Assembly: GCA_017428085.1 (NCBI GenBank)
Contig: JAFRRP010000022.1
Location: 1 to 64,000, forward strand
DNA length: 64,000 bases
From: Clostridia bacterium
Lineage (GTDB): Bacteria > Bacillota > Clostridia > Oscillospirales > Acutalibacteraceae
Reading direction: 5' to 3'
Shown here in pieces: positions 49,125 to 57,416 of this stretch. The notes beneath the pieces were generated by a model that saw only the letters and a program-made list of their open reading frames with translations, did no database searches and had not been told where the DNA came from. Position numbers and translations under genes: made by a program. Each line of letters opens with the position of its first letter. The first letter of the stretch is position 1.

Positions 49125-51464
49125 TTACCAGCTTTCGATCCGTTGTTTCATCCCCTCGATATCCAGCACACCGTAGGCAAAGCCCTTGCGGATCAGCTCC
49201 GGCGGGACGAACTCGTCGTATTTTTCAAATACGGGCACCTCGCCCGGATACACCAGATCCAGCGGGTCGAGGGGTTCCTGTATCTTTTCTTTCAATACCC
49301 GGAAGAACTCTTCCCTTCCGGCCTTCATGGTCAATTGGATAAAGTACGGGCGGCCGGGCTCCAGCTTTTTCAGGCCCAGCTCCGGCGCGCACCTGCGGCG
49401 GATGAACCGTTCCAGCGCGAGGAACGAATAGGTCCCCAGCCACGGAAACAGCGCCCACATGTCGCCGCCCAGCTGTATCAGCGGCTCCGTCGCGATACCG
49501 GAGGCGGCGCAGACCCGCCGGGTGTGGGCCAGCCGCGCCGCGGCGTTTTCCATCAGGTAGGGATATTGCTTCTCCTCCCGCAAGACCTGCCGCATCCGTT
49601 CCAGGATCTTGGTGTGGATATCGCCGGGGCACTGGCCGAAATAGGCGGGCACCTTGCCCTTGACCAGTTTGCAGTAGATCAGGCGGCGCTTATGGTCCAC
49701 CTCCTCCACCTCCCACACGTGGCCGGCCAGCGCCAGCTTTTCGCCGGGGGGCGGCGGCGACACGATGGTGCCCAGCTCCTCCTGCCCGCAGCGGACGGCG
49801 TATTCCTCGTTCTCCTGAAACACCGCGTAGAATTTGAAGGAATTGGTCTGGCGCTCCCCTGCCAGCCCCACGATCAGGCCGCCGCCTTCCGTGGGCTGGA
49901 TGTAATCGTTGGCGATCATGTGGCGCAGCAGGAGCTTGTAGTCCTCCTTGTCGATCTTGTGGAAATAGCTCAAGGACAGCACCCGTTGGGCCAACCCCGC
50001 CGGGGACAGCTCCCCGCAGGAGGCCAGCGTACACAGGGTCTGGTGGTACAGTAAGCTGTAGGGATAGCGGTCCAGTCGGGGCGGCTCCACGAAGCGTTCC
50101 TCCGCGTAACTCTGCACCAGCGCGATCCCCTGCAGCAGCTTCCACGGCACGGTGGTGGGCAGCATGGCACGCACCTCCGGCATATCCTCCCGGATCACGA
50201 ACCACATCTCCGGCGGCAGGCCCCGGCGGCCCGTGCGGCCCATGCGCTGCAAAAACGAGGACACGGTGAAGGGCGCGTCGATCTGGAACGCCCGTTCCAG
50301 CCGCCCGATGTCGATGCCCAGCTCCAGCGTAGCGGTGGTGACCGTGGTCTGGCAGGAATCGTCGTCCTTCATGGCGGTCTCCGCCGTCTCCCGGTAGGAG
50401 GCGGACAGGTTGCCGTGGTGGATATAGAACCGGTCCGGCTCGTGCTTCAGCTCGCAGTACTGGCGCAGGGTGGTGGTGACCGCCTCGCATTCCTCGCGGG
50501 AGTTGGTGAACACCAGGCACTTTTTGCCCCGGGTGTGCTCGAAGATATACCCCACGCCGGGGTCCGCGTTCGGCGGCGCCTCGTCCGTCGCCATATCCAG
50601 CACCGGCATGGCGTTTTCGATCGCCCGCTGTTTATCCGCGTTGATCCGCTGCGAAATCCCGCATTCTTCGGCATCGACTTCCGACTTCCCGCTTCCGACT
50701 GCAACGGAGCTGAGGCTCCGTGCTACGGGATCTTTTCCGCTCTCTTCCGCCGCCTGCGGCCCGGACACGTAGAAATGCTCCATGGAGATGCGCCACCGGA
50801 CGCCCTTTGCTTCGATCTTCGGCACGGCGGTGCGGCGGCCCGTCCCGGCGGAGAGGAACGCGCCGGTGGCCTCCAGATCGCCCACGGTGGCGGAAAGCCC
50901 GATCCGCCGCGGGTTGACGCCCGCCATACGGGAAAGGCGCTCGATCAGGCACAGCGTCTGCCCGCCCCGGTCGCCGCGCATCAGCGAATGGACCTCGTCG
51001 ATGACGATATACCGCAGGTCGCCGAACAGTTTGGTCACATAGGCGTGCTTGTGCATCAGCAGCGCTTCCAGCGATTCCGGCGTGATCTGCAAAATACCGG
51101 AGGGGTGTTTCAGCAGCTTGTTCTTGTGGGTCTGGGGCACGTCGCCGTGCCAGTGCCACACGGGGATCTCCGCCTCCGCGCACAGGTCGTTGAGGCGGCT
51201 GAACTGGTCGTTGATGAGCGCCTTCAGCGGGCCGATATAGACCGCGCCCACGGTGGCGGGCGGGTCCTCATAGAACTGGGACAAAATCGGGAAGAAGGCG
51301 GCCTCCGTCTTGCCGGAGGCGGTGGAGGCGCACAGCAGCAGGTTGTCGTCGGTGTGGAAGATCACGTCCCCCGCCGCCACCTGCACCGCGCGCAAGCTCT
51401 CCCAGTTGTTTTTATAGATAAAGTCTTGGATAAAAGGAGCGTATTCCGAAAAAATGTCGGTCAT
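49125..51464 (-). CDS. DEAD/DEAH-box superfamily II helicase (Lhr-like) with repeat insertion
   Basis: 779 residues. RecA-1 has ASTASGKTE (46-54, K52), DEVH (156-159) and SAT (191-193). RecA-2 has the ATLELGIDIG and QRMGRTGRRG motifs. A 350-residue C-terminal region resembles the large Lhr-type helicases. Residues 247-268 are encoded by a REP hairpin plus heptamers (50672-50726) and lie in the inter-domain loop. GGGAGGA stands before the ATG at 51464. Helicases of this sort accompany BrxD-type ATPases in BREX-related loci. Confidence 0.9.
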   Translation of the reverse strand: MTDIFSEYAPFIQDFIYKNNWESLRAVQVAAGDVIFHTDDNLLLCASTASGKTEAAFFPILSQFYEDPPATVGAVYIGPLKALINDQFSRLNDLCAEAEIPVWHWHGDVPQTHKNKLLKHPSGILQITPESLEALLMHKHAYVTKLFGDLRYIVIDEVHSLMRGDRGGQTLCLIERLSRMAGVNPRRIGLSATVGDLEATGAFLSAGTGRRTAVPKIEAKGVRWRISMEHFYVSGPQAAEESGKDPVARSLSSVAVGSGKSEVDAEECGISQRINADKQRAIENAMPVLDMATDEAPPNADPGVGYIFEHTRGKKCLVFTNSREECEAVTTTLRQYCELKHEPDRFYIHHGNLSASYRETAETAMKDDDSCQTTVTTATLELGIDIGRLERAFQIDAPFTVSSFLQRMGRTGRRGLPPEMWFVIREDMPEVRAMLPTTVPWKLLQGIALVQSYAEERFVEPPRLDRYPYSLLYHQTLCTLASCGELSPAGLAQRVLSLSYFHKIDKEDYKLLLRHMIANDYIQPTEGGGLIVGLAGERQTNSFKFYAVFQENEEYAVRCGQEELGTIVSPPPPGEKLALAGHVWEVEEVDHKRRLIYCKLVKGKVPAYFGQCPGDIHTKILERMRQVLREEKQYPYLMENAAARLAHTRRVCAASGIATEPLIQLGGDMWALFPWLGTYSFLALERFIRRRCAPELGLKKLEPGRPYFIQLTMKAGREEFFRVLKEKIQEPLDPLDLVYPGEVPVFEKYDEFVPPELIRKGFAYGVLDIEGMKQRIESW
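50672..50726 (-). repeat. REP plus heptamers inside the helicase gene
   Basis: A complete GTAG-headed hairpin (50703-50726 on the minus strand; stem ACGGAGC/GCTCCGT) is followed by AGTCGGA, AGCGGGA, AGTCGGA and AGTCGAT. The insert is read as VARSLSSVAVGSGKSEV, keeping the helicase frame open. Confidence 0.92.
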
Positions 51465-51474
51465 ATTTCCTCCC

Positions 51475-51559
51475 GTAGCACGCAGCCTCAGCTGCGTCTG
51501 CAACACGATCCCAATGAAACAGTTTTTGCCAGAGTAACGGAGCTGAGGCTCCGTGCTAC
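51475..51559. repeat. REP pair between the ATPase and helicase genes
   Basis: A forward copy (51475-51497; stem ACGCAGC/GCTGCGT) and an inverted copy (51536-51559; stem ACGGAGC/GCTCCGT) fill the 98-nt gap. The middle, read on the minus strand, has CTGTTTCATTGGGATC, close to the core of the element at 54884. The forward copy begins 10 nt from the helicase start. Confidence 0.88.
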
Positions 51560-51562
51560 CGG

Positions 51563-52870
51563 TTATATTTCAAACTCAAACGCTTCGGACGTTTCCTCCA
51601 GCTCCGTTTTCGCGAAGGAAAACTCGTCGGAACCGAGGATCTGCTTCACGTCGGCCGTGGGGTTCTGGTACAGGATATCCAGCAGCTCGATGAAATCGCG
51701 GATGACCTCCCGCGGGGTGATGCGGCTGTCCGCGCCGATACGGCCGAACTCGATCTTGATGAACGTGACCAGGTCCTCCTGCGTCAGCTTCGGCTCGTAG
51801 TCGAACAGCACCCCGTGGATCTCCGTCAGTTTTTCGGTCAGCACCAGCAGTTCCTCATATGTCAACGGGGACAGCTTGATGACCGGGGCCAACACGTCCT
51901 TCAGTTCGTCGCGCCCGAAGCGGCCCTCCTGCAGCCGGGAGCGCAGCGCCTCGTAGCTGTAAACGCCCCGGCGGGTATCCTCGATGCACTGGGGCGTGCC
52001 GCATAGGATGATGCCGAGATATTTCGCCCGGCCCTGCAGCGTGTCGTTGTACATGGTCAGGATCTTTTCGTAGTTGTATTGCCGCGTGATGCTCTGCGGG
52101 ATCTTGTAGATGTTCACCAGCTCGTCGATCAGCACCAGCATACCGGCGTAGCCCGCCTGCTTCAAAAACGCGGCGAACAGCTTGATGTATTCGTACCAGT
52201 CGTCGTCGGAGATGACGATATTCACGCCCAGCTCCGATCTGGCTTCGGTCTTGTTGACGTACTCGCCCCGGAACCACTTGACGACCTTGGCCTTGCTCTC
52301 GTCGTCGCCGTCCAGGTAGGCGCGGTAGTAAATACTCAACAGCTTGGCAAAATCGAAGCCGTGGACCATCTCGTTCAGGCTGCTCATGACCGCGTAGATG
52401 CGCTTTTCCACCGCCCTGGCAAAGGCCGGGCTGCCCTCGTCGAAGTCGCCCTGCGCCATGACCTCGCTCTGCACGCTGCTGATCCAGCGGTCGAGGATCA
52501 GCGTCAGCGCGCCGCCCTCGGGCTTCGTTTTGGTGGAGAGGTTGCGGATCAGCTCTTTATAGGTGGCAAGGCCCTGCCCGCGCGTGCCCTGCAAGCGGCG
52601 CTCCGGGGAGAGGTCCGCGTCCGCCACCACAAAGTTTTTGTCCATCACGTAATTGCGGACGCTCTGCAGCAAAAAGCTCTTGCCGCTGCCGTACTTTCCC
52701 ATGATGAAGCGGAAGGACGCGCCGCCCTCCGCGATGATCTCCACGTCGTGCAGCAGCGCGTCGATCTCCGTTTTGCGCCCCACCGTGATATACGGCAGGC
52801 CGATGCGGGGCACCACGCCGCCCTTTAACGAATTGATGACCGTCGCCGCGATCCGTTTGGGTATTTTCAC
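51563..52870 (-). CDS. BREX-type ATP-binding protein (BrxC/BrxD family, DUF2791)
   Basis: 435 residues from a GTG start. The family opening RIAATVINSLKGGVVPRIGL is present, then GRKTEID, Walker A MGKYGSGKS (57-65) and Walker B MLVLIDELVNIYKI (about 222-235). This P-loop ATPase family occurs in BREX phage-defence systems and in TerB-linked gene clusters. It overlaps the TerB-like gene by 4 nt (GTGA), so translation is coupled. No pglX, pglZ or brxC-sized gene is present in the window. Confidence 0.9.
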   Translation of the reverse strand: MKIPKRIAATVINSLKGGVVPRIGLPYITVGRKTEIDALLHDVEIIAEGGASFRFIMGKYGSGKSFLLQSVRNYVMDKNFVVADADLSPERRLQGTRGQGLATYKELIRNLSTKTKPEGGALTLILDRWISSVQSEVMAQGDFDEGSPAFARAVEKRIYAVMSSLNEMVHGFDFAKLLSIYYRAYLDGDDESKAKVVKWFRGEYVNKTEARSELGVNIVISDDDWYEYIKLFAAFLKQAGYAGMLVLIDELVNIYKIPQSITRQYNYEKILTMYNDTLQGRAKYLGIILCGTPQCIEDTRRGVYSYEALRSRLQEGRFGRDELKDVLAPVIKLSPLTYEELLVLTEKLTEIHGVLFDYEPKLTQEDLVTFIKIEFGRIGADSRITPREVIRDFIELLDILYQNPTADVKQILGSDEFSFAKTELEETSEAFEFEI

Positions 52871-54663
52871 GTTCCGATCCTCCCCTTTAACTCTTCCTCG
52901 TAATCTTCGTAAACTGCGGGGCCGTCCCCCGCGTCGTATATTACCGTGTCGCCGAACAGGTCGAACAGCTTTTCGTTGATCGCGTCGACCGCCACCGACA
53001 GCATTTTCCCGCCGGCCTTTGCGGCCCCGGCGGCGTCCCCGCCGGTCAGCACCGCCCGCAGCACGGCAGCTTCCGTCGCGTCCAGCGGCAGATCACCCGC
53101 CCCCTGCGCGGCGGAAGGTGAAATTCCGAATTCCTGATACGTCGGAAATATAGTCGTTTCGCTCTTTTTTGCGCATCCGCCTCCGGCGGCTGATTCTATC
53201 GCAACGCCAAAACGATCACACCGGATCGTTTTGTCTGCGACTTGGAGCGCGTCGCGATACTCCTTATTTCCTCCCGTCAGCAGCCCGCCTTCTTCTGCAC
53301 ACCGGCAGCGGCGGTCCGCTTCCGCTCCGCTCTCCGCTCTCCGCTTTCCGCTTTCTGACGGCGCAATGCGCCGTGCCGCCTGACTTCCGTCTGCAACGGA
53401 GCTGAGGCTCCGTGCTACATCTCCGAACTCCGCTCTCCGCTCTCCGCTCTCCTCTTCCCGCTCCTCCTCGGTCATCAGCTTGTCCCGGGTGGCGGAGGCG
53501 TCCGTGCGGATGGCGTTCAGCTTGCTCACGTCGATACGGATCTCCGCGGCGGCCTTTCGTTTCTTTTCCGCCTGCCATTCGTCGACGGCGTTGTTGACGA
53601 TGTTCGTGAACAGCTTGGTCCTGTCCGTCCGCTTCAAGGGCGCGTCGAAGCCGTAGCGCTCCCGCAGGATCGCGTCCACGTCCCGCACCAGTTCCCCCAG
53701 CTTGCGGTTTTTGGCGGGGCTGCGGTCCAGCCGGGTACGGTACCAGGTGCCGTTGCGGCAGGAATAGCCGTACCACGGGAAGATCTCATAGTCCCGGTCC
53801 GGCCCGTCCCGGTCCAGCGACACCACCGCGGAGGAAAACATCGTATAGGGCAGCGTGTGGGCCTTGCCGAACAGACGCTCGCACAGGCTGTTTTTGCAGC
53901 TTTTTTCATGGTGCGCCGCAAAATCGGCAAATACGCGGCACAGCACCGCCCGGGTATCCTCCGGGTACGCCTTATAAAATTTCGATTTTTCCACGTTGTA
54001 GGAGGACAACCCGCAAAGGGCGTCGAAAAGCTCCTCCGGCGTGTGCTGCCGGTACCGCGCCAGCACGGTATACTGCCGGTATGGCAGCAGCGCTTCCGCT
54101 TGCCGCGGCAGCGCCGGGTCCAGCCCGTAATAGACGGCAAAATCCACCAGCCAGTCCCGCAGATAGCGGTCCACGGAGCCGTCGATGGGGGCGTAGGCGT
54201 CGCGGAAGGCAACCAGCTTTTCATAGCCCTCCTCCGGCGACGATACGCCGATGAGGTTCAGCAGCTCGTAAATGTAGACGAAGGCGAAGGACAGGGCGGT
54301 GGGCTCCGTCTGCCCCCGGCGCACTTTGGTCCGCCAGGAGAAGTACCCCCGCAGCTGCACGTCGCTCATGAGCTGGTAGGTGGGGTAATAGCGGAAAAAC
54401 GTGCCGCTGTAGGAGAAGTCGTCCTCATAGTCCGCCATCAGGCGGCCCTGCCGCACGAACAGCTTGGGCGAGGACCAGTTCCAGCCGCCCTGCCCCTCCG
54501 CCAGCTTGCGCATCTCTTCGATCTTCGGCGGCGTGTAGTTCTGCATGGCGGAGGCACGCTTTAAGATGGGCTCGTCGGTATAGGTCTTCGACTGCATGCT
54601 TTTTTTGTTTAAGAATTTCTCGTCCGAATAGAAATCGTCCAGCAAATCGTCCAGTTTTGACAT
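52867..54663 (-). CDS. TerB_N/TerB_C domain protein with repeat-derived linker
   Basis: 598 residues. A TerB_N-type domain occupies about 55-270 (WNWSSPKLFV, GTFFRYYPTYQLMS, YFSWRTKVRRGQ, FVYIYELLNLIGV). A middle region to about 395 follows, then a linker (about 397-470) largely encoded by heptamers and a REP, then a TerB_C-like C-terminus (LSVAVDAINEKLFDLFGDTVI). The start at 54663 has a G-rich ribosome site. TerB-domain proteins of this type are found with ATPase/helicase partners in predicted stress or phage-response modules. It is the first gene of its operon. Confidence 0.85.
   Translation of the reverse strand: MSKLDDLLDDFYSDEKFLNKKSMQSKTYTDEPILKRASAMQNYTPPKIEEMRKLAEGQGGWNWSSPKLFVRQGRLMADYEDDFSYSGTFFRYYPTYQLMSDVQLRGYFSWRTKVRRGQTEPTALSFAFVYIYELLNLIGVSSPEEGYEKLVAFRDAYAPIDGSVDRYLRDWLVDFAVYYGLDPALPRQAEALLPYRQYTVLARYRQHTPEELFDALCGLSSYNVEKSKFYKAYPEDTRAVLCRVFADFAAHHEKSCKNSLCERLFGKAHTLPYTMFSSAVVSLDRDGPDRDYEIFPWYGYSCRNGTWYRTRLDRSPAKNRKLGELVRDVDAILRERYGFDAPLKRTDRTKLFTNIVNNAVDEWQAEKKRKAAAEIRIDVSKLNAIRTDASATRDKLMTEEEREEESGERRAEFGDVARSLSSVADGSQAARRIAPSESGKRRAESGAEADRRCRCAEEGGLLTGGNKEYRDALQVADKTIRCDRFGVAIESAAGGGCAKKSETTIFPTYQEFGISPSAAQGAGDLPLDATEAAVLRAVLTGGDAAGAAKAGGKMLSVAVDAINEKLFDLFGDTVIYDAGDGPAVYEDYEEELKGRIGT
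53316..53460 (-). repeat. REP plus two heptamer arrays inside the TerB-like gene
   Basis: Read on the minus strand: GGAGAGC heptamers (53419-53455), a REP hairpin (53395-53418; stem ACGGAGC/GCTCCGT), a CGGCGCA-TTGCGCCG hairpin (about 53358-53373), then AAAGCGG/AGAGCGG heptamers (to 53316). All of it is translated, giving DVARSLSSVADGS and Arg/Glu/Ser-rich flanks. Confidence 0.92.
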
Positions 54664-54708
54664 GCCCCCGCCCCCTTTCCATGGAGTTCGCCGTAGTCGC
54701 AGTATTTT

Positions 54709-54737
54709 ATTATACCATGCCTTTTTTTGTTTTTCAA
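54709..54737 (-). promoter_or_regulatory. Promoter of the TerB-like/ATPase/helicase operon
   Basis: TTGAAA (54732-54737), a 17-bp spacer and TATAAT (54709-54714) on the minus strand. Confidence 0.8.
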
Positions 54738-54883
54738 TAGAAAAACGAACATTTGTGCGAAGAAATTTCAAAATCACAAAATATTTTTGTCTGTTGTCCG
54801 GACAAAAAAACGATCCCCGCCCGCAGGCAGAGACCGATGCGTGTGAAACGGATTGGGGTTTGTCGCGCTGAAGCGTGACAAAC

Positions 54884-54992
54884 AGTCGTAAGTCGTCTGC
54901 AGCGGCGCGATGCGCCGTAGTCGTCAGAAAGGGTTGCTTTTTGCCTGTTATTTCATTGGATCACCCGGAGGGCTTCTAACGACTGACGACTG
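54884..54992. repeat. Heptamer inverted-repeat element downstream of the ABC permease gene
   Basis: Left arm AGTCGTA, AGTCGTC (54884-54897), then a GGCGCGATGCGCC hairpin (about 54903-54916). The core is TTGCTTTTTG, CTGTTATTTCATTGGATC and ACCCGGAGGGCTTC, and the right arm is CTAACGACTGACGACTG (54976-54992). The rest of the 363-nt gap (54664-55026) holds the promoter at 54709 and no visible gene. Confidence 0.82.
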
Positions 54993-55026
54993 GAATTGTT
55001 GCGCCGACGGCGTGACAATTCCGTAT

Positions 55027-56625
55027 TTACAGCGCCGCGAACGCTTCCGCGCCTTTGGTGACCAGGCGCCGGTACAGCAGCGCGTCAACGGCCGCCAGCA
55101 GCAGGATATCCGCGCACAGGGCGAGCTCCGCAGGCAGGAACGCGGACAGGCCGAACCACACGCCGCCCAACGCGAACACCGCGCCCATGGCGCCGAACAT
55201 GGCGATAAAGACGGCCATGCCGGTCTTGACGGCCTGGTTCTCGTTTTCCCAGTCGAGGATGGGGTATTTCAGGTTGCAAAGCAGCCCCAGCAGCCCCTCG
55301 AACGCCACGAACAGCTGCGGCAGAACGATCCCCAGCGCCCACTGGACCGGCGCGGCCTGCACCGCGATACACACCAGCACGCTCGCGATCAGCGTGGCGA
55401 CGCCCGAGACCGCGCAGTGGAATTTCAGCTTGGCCCGCAGCACGTCTGCCGCGTCCACCGGGGAGGACCGCAGGATCCACAGCGACTTCCCTTCCAGCGA
55501 CACCGACGGCGCGGAAATGTCCGTCATGGCGGCCATCAGGCACAGGCCCGTGACAAGGATCGGGAACAGATACTCCGGCGGGACGGCCCCGTTGCTGAAA
55601 AACAGGGAAAGGAACTCCCGCTTGACCAGCACCAGCACCCCGGCGGCGACCGCCATCACCGCGCCGAAGCCCGCGTTGAGCATATACCCGGAGGAGGAGA
55701 CGAACCGCGCCGCCTCCTTTTTGAACAGGGCGGAGGAGCTCTTTTCCACGCCGTAGGATTTTTCTTTGTATTCCTTTTTCGCCGCCGAACGGACCGTGGT
55801 GATATTCTTGAAAAACGTGCGGTCCAGGATCAAAACGGCCAGCGCGAAGGGGACCAGCAGGCAGGCCAGCGTCAGCGCGAGGCATTTTGCGTCGCCTTTC
55901 GCCACGGCATCGCCGATCCACCGCAGCAGGAACACGGGCCGCAGCGCGTCCGCCACGTAGCCGCCCATATAGGAAAGGCTCTGGATCCACGTGGTGGATT
56001 TGTTGACCACATACATATACGCGCCGAAGAACACCAGTGAAAACACCGTGGTGACGACGCTTTTGTTGCGCACCCGGCGCGTCGCCAGCGAGATCAGAAA
56101 GCCGAACAGCGCGGACATGGCCAGCGTGAACAGCGGCAGCACAAGGGCGACCAGCACGAAGGCGGCCGCGCCCATGGGGGAAACCGGGAACCGCACGATC
56201 CACATGATCCCCGCGGCGGCGGAGATGATCAGGTTGATGAAACCGTTGATCACCAGGATCGTGAACAGCCGGGAGATCAGGATATCCCGCGGTTTGATCG
56301 GCATGGCCAGCAGCAGGTCGTTGTCCTTGGCCTCATACAGCTGCGTCTTGGCGGCGAACACCGTGCCCACGAACATCACCGCGAAATCCAGCAGCGCCCA
56401 CATGGCGAAATAGACCCAGTCCAGCCCCTGCGCGGCAAACGCCTCCGCCATCATGGAAAAGTTGCCCACAAACATGATCCCGAAGGTGACCGTCACGTAG
56501 ACCAGCAGCACGGCAAGGATCAGCGCCTTGTTGCGCTCCTTCCCGCTTTTCGTCTTGCTTTTGCCGAGATAGATCTGCTTGAAGGAGGCAAGACGCACCC
56601 GCATTAAAGCTTTTAACGTACTCAT
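55027..56625 (-). CDS. ABC transporter permease (putative ABC-2-type exporter)
   Basis: 532 residues with about 12 membrane helices, starting with a basic cytoplasmic N-terminus (MSTLKALMRVRLASFKQIYLG). The segment YEAKDNDLLLAMPIKPRDILISRL is characteristic of bacterial ABC-2-like exporters with large permeases. It overlaps the ATPase gene by 4 nt (ATGA), so the two form one transporter. The exported substrate is unknown. Confidence 0.87.
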   Translation of the reverse strand: MSTLKALMRVRLASFKQIYLGKSKTKSGKERNKALILAVLLVYVTVTFGIMFVGNFSMMAEAFAAQGLDWVYFAMWALLDFAVMFVGTVFAAKTQLYEAKDNDLLLAMPIKPRDILISRLFTILVINGFINLIISAAAGIMWIVRFPVSPMGAAAFVLVALVLPLFTLAMSALFGFLISLATRRVRNKSVVTTVFSLVFFGAYMYVVNKSTTWIQSLSYMGGYVADALRPVFLLRWIGDAVAKGDAKCLALTLACLLVPFALAVLILDRTFFKNITTVRSAAKKEYKEKSYGVEKSSSALFKKEAARFVSSSGYMLNAGFGAVMAVAAGVLVLVKREFLSLFFSNGAVPPEYLFPILVTGLCLMAAMTDISAPSVSLEGKSLWILRSSPVDAADVLRAKLKFHCAVSGVATLIASVLVCIAVQAAPVQWALGIVLPQLFVAFEGLLGLLCNLKYPILDWENENQAVKTGMAVFIAMFGAMGAVFALGGVWFGLSAFLPAELALCADILLLAAVDALLYRRLVTKGAEAFAAL

Positions 56626-57323
56626 TTTTCCAGCTCAAGGAACACGTCCTCCAGCGAGGCGTTCCCCTTTACCTCCTCCATGGTGCCGCTGACCACCAAT
56701 TTTCCGTTTTTGATGATGGCCACCTTGTCGCAGAGCTTTTCCGCCACCTCCAGCACGTGGGTGGAGAAAAAGATCGCGCCGCCCCTGTCGCAGTGCTCCC
56801 GCATCATGACCTTCAGGTCGTGGGAGGAGGTGGGGTCCAGCCCCACGAAGGGCTCGTCCATCATGATGAGCTTCGGCTCGTGCAGCCACGCCGCGATGAC
56901 GGCCAGCTTCTGCTTCATGCCGTGGGAATAAGAGCTGATGGGCTGGGCCAGGTCCTTATACAGGTCCAGCCGTTCGGCAAGCGCTTTGATGCGCTCCGCG
57001 CGCTCCCCTCCCACGCCGTAGATATCCGCCACGAAATTCAGGTACTTGATACCGGTGAGGAACTCGTACAGGTCCGGGTTGTCGGGGATATAGGCCAGCG
57101 TCCTTTTGGCCCCGACGGGGTCGGCGACGATATCGTGCCCGCAGACGGCGATCTTCCCCTCCTCGAACCGCAGCAGGCCGCAGCAGGATTTCAGCGTGGT
57201 GGTCTTGCCCGCCCCGTTGTGGCCGATAAAGCCGTAGATCTCCCCCGGCGCGATGGAAAGGGACAGATCGTCCACGGCGACCTTCTCACCGAATTTTTTG
57301 GTCAGGTGTTCAATGTTCAGCAT
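56622..57323 (-). CDS. ABC transporter ATP-binding protein
   Basis: 233 residues. Walker A is GHNGAGKTT, the signature is SSYSHGMKQKL, Walker B is LIMMDEPFVGLDP and the switch His is in STHVLE. The pattern is that of the CcmA/multidrug-type exporters. The second of two adjacent ATGs (57323) is preferred because GGAGG then lies 7 nt away; the first (57329) is only 2 nt from it. Partner of the permease encoded next. Confidence 0.93.
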   Translation of the reverse strand: MLNIEHLTKKFGEKVAVDDLSLSIAPGEIYGFIGHNGAGKTTTLKSCCGLLRFEEGKIAVCGHDIVADPVGAKRTLAYIPDNPDLYEFLTGIKYLNFVADIYGVGGERAERIKALAERLDLYKDLAQPISSYSHGMKQKLAVIAAWLHEPKLIMMDEPFVGLDPTSSHDLKVMMREHCDRGGAIFFSTHVLEVAEKLCDKVAIIKNGKLVVSGTMEEVKGNASLEDVFLELEK

Positions 57324-57341
57324 ACGCATTCCTCCTCTTCG

Positions 57342-57416
57342 GTATCACGCAGCGCGCAGCCTCAGCTGCGTTTTCTGTGTTGTGTGTTGAGATCGGCTTC
57401 CGACTTCCGACTTATT
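57342..57416. repeat. REP variant and heptamers between ABC and SLOG genes
   Basis: A GTAT-headed hairpin with a duplicated GCGCAGC stem segment (57342-57372) and, next to the SLOG stop codon, AGTCGGA heptamers read on the minus strand (57391-57416). The heptamers abut and include the stop codon. Confidence 0.75.

Noticed and set aside
48508..54663. A complete BREX system.
   Set aside because: Only a BrxC/BrxD-family ATPase and a helicase are present; no methyltransferase, PglZ-type phosphatase, BrxA or BrxB was seen.
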